Part shown: positions 49,001-59,129 of the stretch, piece by piece
How positions within the stretch are numbered: position 1 is the stretch's first letter
Layout: the number at the start of each line of letters is the position of its first letter
Assembly (NCBI GenBank): GCA_930367205.1
Contig: OV884009.1
Location: 31,939,841-32,003,840, forward strand
Source of the DNA: Acanthosoma haemorrhoidale
Taxonomy: Eukaryota; Arthropoda; Insecta; Hemiptera; Acanthosomatidae
Direction: 5' to 3'
Length of the DNA: 64,000 nt
Translations under genes and position numbers: made by a program
The notes under the pieces: model-generated
The model's database searches: none
Seen by the model: the letters and a program-made list of their open reading frames with translations, nothing else
What the model was told of the DNA's origin: nothing

Positions 49001-52000
49001 CTCTTAGTTTAACAGCTATTGCTTTTAACGTCCTGATCTACTTCCCTCTGACTTGACTTGCTTCAGTTGCTTTTGTAACCTAGTCGTTATTTCGAACTAT
49101 CTCAACAGTTGATTTTTAAAATAAATTAACCTCAGGGAAGTTATTTATGGCTCATTGTGAATGTAATCTCTTTACTTATTAGTAATCTCTTACTCTATGT
49201 TGTTACTTTATTTCTGAAGATACAATCCTACACCTTCGCTTATCTAAGATTATCTAGTTTCCACTTCCGTATTGAAGAATATACAAATAAACTACTTTAA
49301 AGATGCACAGTTTGAAATTACTTTCTGCCTCTTTTTTTTTTTGCTTGATGCTGTTGAAGTATTGAAGAATAAATTCACTTTAAAATGAGCAAACCATTCT
49401 GATCTTTGTTGGTTCATATAAGGATATTAACCCCCGACAAAAAAATAATGTTTCCACTTAAAACAGTGACATTATTTTTCTGAATACTCTGTATATTCCT
49501 ATTTTTGCTGTTATACATATGTGTGTGTGTGATTAATAGTAAAAATAATACTAGATATATTTATAATACATTTTTAGAATAATTATAAACATTCACCTTA
49601 GCATTTCTTGCAACCTTGCTTCCATTGGGTCTCCCTTAGGTATAAGAGATTCACCAAAACGACCAACCATACAGCCTGGATCTTCATTAAATCTAAATGG
49701 TGATCGATCTTCAAACCTGAATGGACTTTTTATGACATCACTTAGGTTTAATGATGGACCACTGTTGAGCACATTATTGTTTATTCCTATATTTAGGCCA
49801 CACATGCCATTAGGAATGATAGAATTCACATGGTCTTGCTCGTGATTAGCAGGACTTGCTGAACCATTGACAAGTTCTCTATTCGGAGACACAGTTTTGT
49901 CAGATTCTCTTTCCTTTGTTTCATCGATCTTTGGTTTTCCTGTAATTTTTGTTTGTAATTAGAATATGATAAATAATATAGTAAAATCACTTTGAATTAA
50001 AATTCCCACATATATAAAAATATTTTTATTGTATCCAGTTATTAAGACTTATTGTCAAAAAAGAAATAAATTTACCATGATATATAAACAAAAAATCTGA
50101 ATACGAATATTTATAGACAATATAATTAAATGATGAGAGTAAGAAAATAAATTAAGATTAATATATAATAAATGCAATGATCCTATAACAGGCTAGGTAA
50201 TATAGGAGCTCCACCCAGCAGAAATCATATGCATGAGAATCAAAGGGGCAATCACCTTTTGTTTCTCTATGAGTATATATATACATATTCCACGATCAAA
50301 AATGATACAATCAATCTGAAATTTTAAAGTTATATGCAACAACTAGGATTATGCTGATTATCTATTGTTTAATTTATAATAATGGGAGAAGTGGGAAAGC
50401 TAATTCAACTTTAAAAAAAGTAGGTCCCATTTTGATAAGTTATAAAGTTAAAACTCAAAGCCCTGAAAAATGTAATTAAAACCTTAAATTGAAGACTGTG
50501 ATAATCGGTTCATGACAGATTAAAGATGGCAATGCAAAAAAAAAATTAAAAATTCTGCATGAAAATTTAAAGGGAACAATAGGAATCGTGTCCTTATGTC
50601 GCTTTACCCGATCTTAACAGGTTTTTACTTGGTTGATATTTTAGCTTTTTATAACTTTTTTTATCAGCTGAAAAGTCCATTTGTGTTGACCGAGATTAAA
50701 ATGAAGCATTTTCAGTCAAAAATATGTAGCAGTTTTTTCAAAAAAAATTTAAGAAGCTCATGTGGAGATTCATGAACATTTTTTTGATTTAAATTCAACT
50801 TCTTTTATTTATATACATATATTAATAAAAAAAATAATTGAGTAGAATTTTTGTGTATACCTTCATCTTGAGAAATCCAATTGCCAGGTGGTGCTCCTAT
50901 AGATCTCTCCAAGGATCGACGCCAATTGGCCACGATTTCTTCTCCTAGAAATGAACCAAATGTCTCGACATTGTGTAATGTGGGAACTTCACCTATAATA
51001 AACATTAAGTTAGTATTAAATAAACATTAAGAAATAAATAAATACTATTTTTTTTTAAACGTTGCATATGATATCGGAAGGAAATTAATTATAATATCTT
51101 ATGATTGTTAATATATCCAGCCATCTAGAGAATTCAATTTAATTTTGGTAATTAGTATTTATTAAATTAGTGTGATGGTTTTTAATTAATACAAAAAATG
51201 TGCACAATATTTCATACTCCATTATAATTATCAGAATTACTATTGGCATATCAAATTTTAATAATTACCTGGGTTTTCTGAAGGTGTTGTGACTGGTGGA
51301 GGTTTGATTGGTCCTTCAAATGGAATTTTAGTCGTTTCATGTTCATTAACTTTAACTGATTCTTCAACGTTTCTAATATTAAAACAAAGATAACGAATTA
51401 ATTAGATATAGATTTTCTTAAAAACATATGCATATATATATCTACATATAAAATTGTGTGATTTCACACTCTCGAATTGATTATATAAATAGTAATTGAA
51501 GACATATAACTTTTTTTTATTAAGTTAAATATATGAGTTTTTTTTATTGTTGTTTTTTATATGAAAAAAACGGGAGAACAGTCACCCAAACTTAAATAAT
51601 ACAAAACAATATAACAACAAAAATTAAATCAAGACAGTTTCTTGTTTTTTTTATAGCATTACAAAAATAAAGCAAGGTTCAGAAAAATAAACCGCAAAAA
51701 ACGCATTCCAAAAATACTCCTACCACTAATATTCCGAAATAAAAAAAAGAAAAGCTTGTTTCCATTACTATCATATAGCATTGTGGCAGACCGTGTTGAG
51801 AGTATTCAGTTTTTAACCAGAAATCCCCGCCTACTGACTCCGTAATTTCAGATGCTCTTCTTCACAGCAGAAGTACTTACTATCGAGATTAGAAGCCTGA
51901 GTTTAATTAGGCCTGGGATGAGAATTAGGTTAGGTAGCACCGCGGAAAAAAACCGTATCAGCCTTTGGTTTATTCAGCTTTTTGAGGACCGACCGGGTAT

Positions 52001-53012
52001 CGAATTATTTTAGTGACATTCCATGTTTGATTTTGTACTTGACAAATAGTCGCCAGTGATGTTTTAAAGTACAGCGCTTTGACAGAGAAAAAACGTTTTT
52101 TACAAGAAACAATCATGATCTGTTCTTCCATGACAATCATGGCGAAGCCTCGTCGTCCCTCTTAAGAACTTCAATTTGGATGATACATTTAACTTGTCTC
52201 GTTACAACAAAAATTCCATCATAAGGAAACTTCCAGAAATGTTCGTAAAGCGAGGGTACGATCTAGATTCAAATCGATGACCAATATTTCTTAGTAAAAA
52301 AAATTGAAATTACATCATCAGAAGCCTTCTAAATGTGAAATTTCTTGAGCGAGCTCTGGTATTTTTTTTTCATTTTCTCTACTAAGCCCTCCAGTACCGC
52401 TATAAGACAGATGCGAATTCTTCAAGTATTATAAAATTCTCTTATTCTAGTATATTTTTTTATAAATGTCAATTTAGAACCCAACAAATAAGATAATTTC
52501 AGTGGCAATTCCGGCGTTGTGTCATTTTTAGTAAGTTTATTATTTTCGTCATATCTTCATGCAATAATATCATTAACTTGAGCAATCAAAAATATGAAGA
52601 AAAAAACCCTATGAACGGTTAATCATTAGTATAGTATTAGCATCAACTCTCTTGTACATATATGTATATAATGGGACCGTGAATATGTACATTTAAGAGA
52701 GTGGAATTGTAAAGTCAATATAAATGAGCTCTTATATCATAATTAATAAATTGCTACATAAGAAAATTTTACTTTTTAAATTAATCAAAGGAAATTTAGT
52801 CTAGATAATTACTAATAATTTTATTCTAACCTTATTTGCCTTTTAAGTTCGTTGTAGTCTTTCTGGGAATCAAGTCGTGCCTCTAGCCTGCAAATATGCT
52901 GACGCTTATGTTCTAGCTCTTCCTCTAATCTAGCAATCTGGTTTGCTGAATTTTCCTGAAGTTTTCCTATTCGGGTTTGAAGCCTTTGAACGTCGTCTAA
53001 AAGTTGTGAAAT
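42039..53012 (-). CDS. cut: Homeobox protein cut (CUX family), 12 coding exons, 5' end outside or unseen
   Basis: Nuclear DNA-binding transcription factor of the Cut/CUX family, known in animals for cell-fate control in sense organs and other epithelia. I joined twelve exons: 53012-52831, 51372-51269, 50992-50861, 49939-49597, 48847-48576, 48335-48175, 48025-47871, 47031-46739, 45932-45697, 45304-45046, 44969-44647 and 43058-42039. All introns are GT-AG, all phases agree, and the sum is 3,480 nt (1,159 codons plus stop). Domain order in the partial protein is: coiled coil at residues 1-61, CUT1 about 254-344, CUT2 about 619-700, CUT3 about 795-875, homeodomain about 915-974, then an acidic tail ending in WDNQY. 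The homeodomain has the WFHNHR recognition helix with histidine at position 50, as is typical of Cut. The first exon starts in phase 0 without a start codon, so at least one upstream coding exon is missing. The family identity is essentially certain. Confidence 0.97.
42597..42776 (-). other. Cut-class homeodomain (within the last cut exon)
   Basis: Sixty codons, uninterrupted. Helix 3 reads [18 protein letters not shown] with W48, F49, H50, N51 and R53 by the standard numbering. H50 is the hallmark of the Cut class and N51 is the invariant DNA-contacting asparagine. Confidence 0.95.
43059..44646 (-). other. cut intron between exons k and l (within CUT3)
   Basis: 1,588 bp, gtaaac...gcag. A GC-richer patch at about 43,940-44,290 is out of keeping with the intron and may be an old insertion, but no motif was recognised. 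ATT microsatellite at about 43,250-43,271. Confidence 0.7.
44647..44969 (-). CDS. cut: cut exon k: linker and start of CUT repeat 3
   Basis: 323 nt, acceptor tatttttcag, donor CAGAAG/gtaaac. It starts [20 protein letters not shown] (first codon shared with exon j), runs through a proline/glutamine/threonine linker, and ends [20 protein letters not shown] then [14 protein letters not shown], the first part of CUT3. The intron falls at the same relative point in CUT3 that splits IGQK from IFGEAV. Confidence 0.96.
45046..45304 (-). CDS. cut: cut exon j: body of CUT repeat 2
   Basis: 259 nt, acceptor gatttacag, donor ATCCTA/gtaaga. It encodes [20 protein letters not shown], then [40 protein letters not shown] and [20 protein letters not shown]. 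This is the body of the second CUT domain, continuous in phase with exon i. Confidence 0.97.
45697..45932 (-). CDS. cut: cut exon i: start of CUT repeat 2
   Basis: 236 nt, acceptor preceded by a T-rich tract ending tcag, donor AGAAAG/gtgctt. It encodes [16 protein letters not shown], then [18 protein letters not shown] and [20 protein letters not shown], ending in TEEIVRK, the first residues of CUT2. The [18 protein letters not shown] block is strongly conserved just before CUT2 in the family. Confidence 0.96.
46262..46378 (-). mobile_element. tRNA-derived SINE candidate in a cut intron
   Basis: The minus strand reads GTCAGAAGAGTAGAGTGCCT then GATTTCCACCCACGCTTGTG, and GTGCGGAGAATCCCCGCCCT. 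The spacing and words resemble a worn A box (TAGAGTGCCTG) and B box (GAGAATCCC) of a tRNA-related SINE. It lies in the intron between exons 47,031-46,739 and 45,932-45,697. Confidence 0.45.
46739..47031 (-). CDS. cut: cut exon h: linker with a QDLSL motif
   Basis: 293 nt, acceptor tatttttag, donor AGCCTG/gtaaat. It encodes [20 protein letters not shown], then [12 protein letters not shown], an alanine/histidine stretch, and [17 protein letters not shown] followed by an acidic and lysine-rich segment. QDLSLPK resembles the PxDLS-type corepressor (CtBP) docking motif and is placed as in other insect Cut proteins. The docking role is inference. Confidence 0.93.
47871..48025 (-). CDS. cut: cut exon g: linker
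   Basis: 155 nt, acceptor atttatag, donor CCTGG/gttagt. It encodes [20 protein letters not shown], then [20 protein letters not shown] and [10 protein letters not shown]. Charged and helical. A second AG two bases further in is possible but would break the phase, so the first is used. Confidence 0.88.
48175..48335 (-). CDS. cut: cut exon f: linker between CUT1 and CUT2
   Basis: 161 nt, acceptor attgaaacag, donor CCTCAG/gttgtt. It encodes [20 protein letters not shown], then [14 protein letters not shown] and a [12 protein letters not shown] tail. The [14 protein letters not shown] block is a conserved feature of insect Cut. The exon begins with GTAAGG directly after its acceptor AG, so it carries a regenerated 5' splice-site sequence (see findings). 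Confidence 0.92.
48576..48847 (-). CDS. cut: cut exon e: CUT repeat 1
   Basis: 272 nt holding the whole first CUT domain in one exon: [20 protein letters not shown], then [39 protein letters not shown] and the helix ending in [12 protein letters not shown] domains bind DNA through a helix that starts at [10 protein letters not shown]. Acceptor gttccag, donor AAAAAG/gtaagg. Confidence 0.97.
49597..49939 (-). CDS. cut: cut exon d: linker leading into CUT1
   Basis: 343 nt, acceptor aattacag, donor CTAAG/gtgaat. A serine/asparagine-rich linker is followed by the block [20 protein letters not shown], which sits immediately before CUT1 in insect Cut proteins. The last bases join exon e to give [19 protein letters not shown]. 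Confidence 0.95.
50861..50992 (-). CDS. cut: cut exon c: linker
   Basis: 132 nt, acceptor tattatag, donor GAAG/gtatac. It encodes [20 protein letters not shown], then a basic, aromatic segment with [11 protein letters not shown]. The [19 protein letters not shown] block resembles the conserved linker of insect Cut proteins (recognition by eye). Phase fits on both sides. Confidence 0.87.
51269..51372 (-). CDS. cut: cut exon b: linker
   Basis: 104 nt, acceptor aatattag, donor CCAG/gtaatt. One base completes the previous codon, then the exon reads [17 protein letters not shown] and ends in a proline-rich stretch [14 protein letters not shown]. It is low-complexity linker with no domain. The call rests on phase continuity with both neighbours. 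Confidence 0.87.
52831..53012 (-). CDS. cut: cut exon a: N-terminal coiled coil
   Basis: 182 nt, acceptor ttttccag, donor AG/gttaga, starts in phase 0. It encodes 60 residues, from [12 protein letters not shown] through [16 protein letters not shown] to ELKRQI, with leucines and hydrophobics spaced as heptads. This is the conserved Cut/CUX coiled coil that lies upstream of the first CUT repeat. It is the most upstream cut exon I can find in the window, and no methionine precedes it in frame. Confidence 0.93.
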
Positions 53013-56000
53013 CTGGAAAATACATTTTATGATATCAGTACTTATTTTAATTGTCCTAAGCTAAGTACTAAAATAATAACCATAAAGTAATTGCACGTGC
53101 TCTATCTATGAACGACGTGAAGGAGAATACTTACAATCGTCAAAATCTCGTAAAAAAGTTGCATGCTTTAATTACAAATGAGAACGCTCAAGGCCCACAT
53201 GCGGTAAACACCCACCCGCAACAATTCAAATGTACCACAAACAATAAAATGCGAGTGAATTAAAGATACATTGTGCACGTATTATCTTTAGCAATTAGCA
53301 ATGTTTCTGCGATGATATCCGCATACTTTTATCAGTTGTAATTTGAAATTGAAATTCATATGCTGTTGGCAGCTAACATTGCCATTTTTATCTTTAGAAA
53401 GTTCATTAGTTTGAAACTATAGTGATTTTTACATACTAAATTTGTCGAGTTAGTATACTTATTGTTTGGATGATGGGAGCGGGAGGAATCGTAACCCTCT
53501 CACGTCCAAAATGTTGATTTTTGATTAGATACTTAAATTACGAATTTTTTAATTTTCATCTAGTTATTGTATGTAATTTGTGATGCTGAACAATTGTCAC
53601 TAATAAATATTTTGAAGGATAGGGCTTCAACATGCCGTACGGGTCTGATTGAAGTACATAGGATTAGTCTCTAAGGAAGTCCTTCCCGTTTCTTTTCAGC
53701 CAGCTATAAATCCCCGAAGGTTGATATCGTGGACTGTATTCAAAATATATTGAAATCTTGATCTTTAAATTACATGTAGCAATTGATTCGCAGACATTAG
53801 AGACAGTAGACCCAGTAAGGATTTAAATCTCTCACAGAAAGCTAAAATTGTATAGAACTGAAGAGAAATATAAAATTATAAGCTAAAAGGGCAAATTAAC
53901 ATTTGATGGCCATACATTTTGATTGATGTTTGAAGGTACACTCGAGTGAACCTTCTGTCTCTCAATAACAGTTTAATTATTTTATTACAGATTTGTTTAT
54001 TTTTATATAAGGATACAGCGTAAATGAGTCCTCATTCAACCCTTTTTATAAATTGAAGTCATTATGAGAATGGGAATATCCGGAAATCTTTGCCTACAAA
54101 TAAGTTACAAATTTATATCATACATAAAAATAATAATAATCCATCAGTTTACTAAAGACCAAATGGTGGTTATTAATAAAAATACAAAATATTTCAACAT
54201 TAAACAAATTAATAATTGTTAAAGTAGAAATTTCAAGGGGGCTCCGGCTAGTGGCGAAATTGGGGAAAATCAGGTCGAATCTCCATACTTGAAATTCAAG
54301 ATCTTGCATTATCTTGTTGGAGGGACCCTATGTGGCTTTTATTTGAACATTAATATTGATTATCGAGGGTTGTGCGGACTGGGGGTTAGGGTAGGGGGTG
54401 ATTAAGGATCCACAGTCTTTGCTCCTCTCACAATTAGACAGATCTCTCCCCTCACCCTTCTCTCATCTCCCCCTTTCCGATCTATCGATTAAATATGCCC
54501 CTTACTAAAGGATGTGTATGACGAATCTACATATTTTTCTCCTTCTAGTTCCATTGCTAACTTTAGGTAGTTTTATTCATTTCTCCTGGTGCCGTTTGGC
54601 AGAAGAAGAGTTAGCGATGAGTCAAGAAATGTGGGTCATCCACTCACTTGATGAACGAGGCAAGGATTCACAATAAAAATTAAAAATAAAACTATAAAGT
54701 TTTTGCACTGCGCACTTCACAAGGTCTTGAAGAGGGTCCTGCACTCGAATGGAACTCATTTCACTGAACATTCAAACCAAGAGCTGATATACCTACGTGA
54801 TGAATTAAATTTTAAGGTGGTAAGATGATACATACATTACATCAACAACTGATTAAAATATTTAAAATCTATATATAGTATTGTTAAAATTGTATAGTGA
54901 TGTATAAAGAAGCAAAAAATGGGATTTAGTCTTATAAAAACTGAAAATAAACTATTAACGTTTGATATATTGAAAATTTTTTATAGTTTCATCAAAACCA
55001 ATGGAATTAACAATAATTTCTCAGTTCGGTTAATTAGACCGACAAATTATCTGCTGATTATAATAATTTCTAGTTACCACTTTTCAATAAAACACGCGTA
55101 TTTTAATTTTGTAATGATATTTTGGGGGGCTGGTCGGTCAAAGGGCCTAGAAGTCATATCAGGCCCACTAAAGTTCTTTAAAAAACCGTCATTAAGGTAT
55201 TAATTAATCAAACTAACTGAGTCAACATTTCCATGTGTTAGAATTGTTAGATATGTGTACAGACATAAGTGTTGTATGTGAAGGAGTACGTGTATAAAAT
55301 AAAAATTCTGTAAAACTTGATAAAATTTTAGCTAGTGTGTGCATTTGACTTTGTGGCATGCCGTTGTTTCCATTGTAGATAATTACTGTGAATAATCTTG
55401 AGAATAATGGAGTATTTTATAAAGTTAATAACGAATTTATTTGCAATAGATAAAAAAAAACAAAAAATAAAAAACCTAGATTAGAGAATACGGTGTTAAA
55501 AAGTTGAACAATAAGGAAAAATAAAAGTCAATGAAAGAATATAATTTTAAACAAAACTGAACTGTCCAAAATGTAAAGAACAATAACAATAGGTAACATG
55601 GACAAGGTCCGTTGTTTACAAGGTTGTGCCCGGGACCAGCGGACCACACACAAAAACACAACAAACACCAACAGCAAACATTGGGGAACACATTAGTGAC
55701 GCACTACACGTTCTATGATGGTTTTTAGTTCAGTATTGGATCTTATTGGTAGTGACCAAATCTATAAATCTTTCCGTTGTACAGGCAATGTCGGCTGGAT
55801 ATTTTAACTTCCCGTGAAACATTTCTTTCAGCCTCCGTTGAAAATTGTATCTTTACGTATTTCTTTTATATTTACGATATTCTTTCATTGACTTTTATTT
55901 TTCCTTAATGTTCAATCCGTACAACTTGTATCAAAACGTCTTAGAAATCCTTTGTTAATTTCATCTAAAATCTAGACTTTACTTGTTATGTACCTCCCTC

Positions 56001-58376
56001 CTATCTAGCAATTTATAATTATCCTTCAATATTCTTTTAATTATTTATTTCATATTTTAACACATCCGAACAACCTTTCATACACTTCTCCCTCTTGAAA
56101 TAAATCCTGTATTTTCTTAGTAGCAGTTGTCTGAGAATTTCATTCACCTCTACTCAATAATGTTTTTTGTTTCGATCTTATACTGTTTCGAACTTATAAA
56201 CATGTATACATGCCCTTTGATATTTATAAGGTAATCACAGCATTTTAATCCTATCTCTTTTTTTCTTTTTTGTTGCTATTCTTAGGGGACTATGCCTCAG
56301 AATATTTTTTTTTCATTTGATAAAATTTGAATATTTCCATCGGGCAAATGACTTTTCTTTCTGAACGAAAATTGTCTTAGATTGGTGAAGGTATGTTTTT
56401 CTAGAAATTTATTTACAGATGACGTTTTCACGTACAATACATATGCGTCAAGTCCTAGTATATAATACTTATTTTGAATAAATGAAACTTATTCTCTTCG
56501 AACAAAAAAACACTAAAATAGTTTATTTAAGATGTAGATACATCCAATGTGAAAGAAAAAAATGAAGGATTCGGAACCACGTGATGGGCATTAGTAGTTT
56601 TGTTTTGGGACAGAGGAGTGTGCTGGAAGAAAAGATATGTGAGTTTGAGGGGATATGGCATGCGGCCCGCCTGAGGATGGCTACCAGGCTAATTGTCAGC
56701 GATTTTTCACTCAAGGCCCCCGGGGCAGTTCGGCTTCCTCTGAATCAATCATGACCGACTATTTGTCCTGCATTTCCCTCAGGACTCACCAGATGGCCCA
56801 GGCATTTTTCACACTATAATCCAAATTTTACTCGTTTCATTCCCCTTAGGCAGGACACTTTTTCTCAATTGAAAGGTGACATGAACAGAAGTATTATTAC
56901 AACAATGTACCGAATGAATGCAGACAACGTTTTTTTTTTCTTAATGTTGTTATCAGCTAGTAACTATTAATTATGGAACATTATAACGGATTGAAAATTT
57001 GGCACAGGTCACGACTTGTGGAATACTTACATTAATTTTTAGAATTAGTAAGCTTCATAGAGTAACGATTACTAAAGTAACAACTCAAATGTTTTTGGCT
57101 AATGAGCCTTTTCCCCATAAAAGTAACAAGACGTTAAAAACTGAAGTTCTAAGCACTGCTTAGAAAAGCATGCATTGCTAGCAAGTACACATTCAAATAA
57201 AAGTACTTAGAATTAAATGCACCATAGTTCTTTTACTGACCCAACTAAGATCATCAGGGAAAAATAAGCGTTGATTGAATAGCATACGAATCAACCCACA
57301 AGCAAATCGTACAATATGCCACAACAATACTTTTGAATTCGCCATATGTATGAACATTTACGTGTGAAATATATTGTTTTTAGAGGTGCTAGAGAAATAA
57401 ATCCTTCAGATGTTTAGAATGAACTCAAAATCAAAGATAAAGATGGTCTAGCTTGATTATTTTATTATTTCACAAACATTCATAAATAGAAATAATTCAT
57501 TTTTAATTAGTTATTAAGCTACATTTGGAATTTATCGTCCGTCATTGACATTTGCAAAGATTTAAAAATATTAGTTATGTTATTGCTTATATTTCATTAC
57601 ACCAGTGTTATTGATTAGCTATTTTAACTTGATTTATAAATCTGTTTTATATTCATTGCTCTGCAGGGTTTTTATTATTGTAATTTAGTTTATAAGATAA
57701 ATATTTACTAAAATCACATATTTATAGTCAGATAAACGAAAAGTAAACGCATTTATGTTCATCTACGAAATTGTATGGGGATAAACCTTGAAAGCAAAAT
57801 AAGAATAGCTATCTGTTTATATCAGCATCGGAATTTCAAATTAAGTTTTCTTTTGTAAGTTCAAAAGCAACAATCAGTTAATGACTGAATAGTAATGGAA
57901 GTGAATTAGCAAGAATGCAGCTGATCATATGGAATACAATAGCCACTGTTTTAAATGTTCATTTATTTTTCAGCTCGATTATTTAACAATACATCATAAA
58001 GGCGAACAACAATTAGTTCAAACTTTCAGTGACTTATTTTCAACAGCGATAACAATAATGATGATGAATCCAAAAATACAATAACACGAAAAGGACATTT
58101 CAAACTAGACAGGCAGAGGCATTACAATTTATCTTTGTGACAACGGATGCCAGAAAGATGAGGGAATGACAACGAACGGCGTTTCGGTTTGAAATTGAGG
58201 GGTTCTCGGAGGTATGGAGACAAGTGAGGGGGTGATGGGAGGGGGGTGGATGGGGTACAAGTTCCAAGCTCACCACTAGTCTGTCTCTTTTCTTCAGCTA
58301 CCTCGGCAAATTCTACTATCCCACTCGCTATAACAGTGGCAAATACCAAACAAGTTAGTATGTCATTCTCATAGCA
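53013..58376 (-). other. Probable upstream intron of cut
   Basis: Because the first visible cut exon begins in mid-frame, the DNA above 53,012 must contain an intron. No upstream cut exon was recognised here. One possible small exon-like piece near 58,260-58,320 is listed under rejected items. Confidence 0.5.
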
Positions 58377-58399
58377 TTGTCTGAATATGAGATTTGTTT

Positions 58400-58950
58400 T
58401 TTTGAAATATTACATCATATAGGAAAAGGACATGTACGCAGGAGGTTAATGGTAAACAAATTACGCATAAGTATCACAAATAGTTCAATAAAAAGAGGAG
58501 TGTCAGGAAGCACCTTAAAGAGGACCGACCCCTTTCTCCGATTCTCTTTAATCTGGCGATATATCTTGTGCAAAAAAGATTGTTGCTGTTGTTTGGTGGC
58601 AGGTTTTGCTGATGATCAGGCCATGTGATGAGAAAACAGAATTAATTACGGGGTGCAAAACTCCTTACAAGAGATTGGTCTGAAAATCAACGCGCAGAAG
58701 AGCGCATCCATTAAATTAAGAGGAGGAGAGCTAAAAGCGAGGCGCTAGGGTTGAAAGAAGACAGTATCTATTCATGCGATGAAAATAAAACCAATCTCCT
58801 CAGGGGGAAGTCCTTTTCCTGTCATGACAAGGTGGAGGATGTTGGTACGAATGGCTCTGCAAAATTTTCTGAAATAGGAAAAAATGCCCTTGATCGATTC
58901 CACTATTCGATTCCAAGACAAGCGATACTGATCAAGCCAAATGAGTGAAC
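58400..58950 (+). pseudogene. Non-LTR reverse transcriptase relic, R2-type motifs
   Basis: The plus strand reads RRRLMVNKLRISITNSSIKR then GVSG..., with RPLSPILFNLAIYLV in the next frame at about 58,528-58,572 (PLSPxLFNL motif), and VAGFADDQAM at 58,597-58,626 (catalytic FADD). Then, from about 58,660, NSLQEIGLKINAQKSASIKL RGGELKAR in one frame (GLKIN..KS motif following the catalytic block). This order is that of the fingers-palm region of R2-like non-LTR retrotransposons. At least two frameshifts and a stop make it dead. Sequence to about 59,120 may be its continuation. Confidence 0.65.
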
Positions 58951-59129
58951 AGAAAGCAATTCATCCGATTTATTCGAAGAAACGCTATGGTGCACAAAGT
59001 ATTCCGAAATTAAAGGACTATGGTTTTGTTCAAGAGGTACCGTACCAAAGAAAACTCAGAATTTTAAGTAGACGGGAATCGACGACCAACAGGTGGCAGA
59101 ATCAATTATTATTGATTACTTAGGGATCA

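Noticed and set aside
58256..58320. Possible upstream cut exon on the minus strand (SGIVEFAEVAEEKRQTSG with a gtgagc donor)
   Set aside because: The donor leaves phase 1, while the next cut exon at 53,012 needs phase 0, and the residues do not resemble the family.
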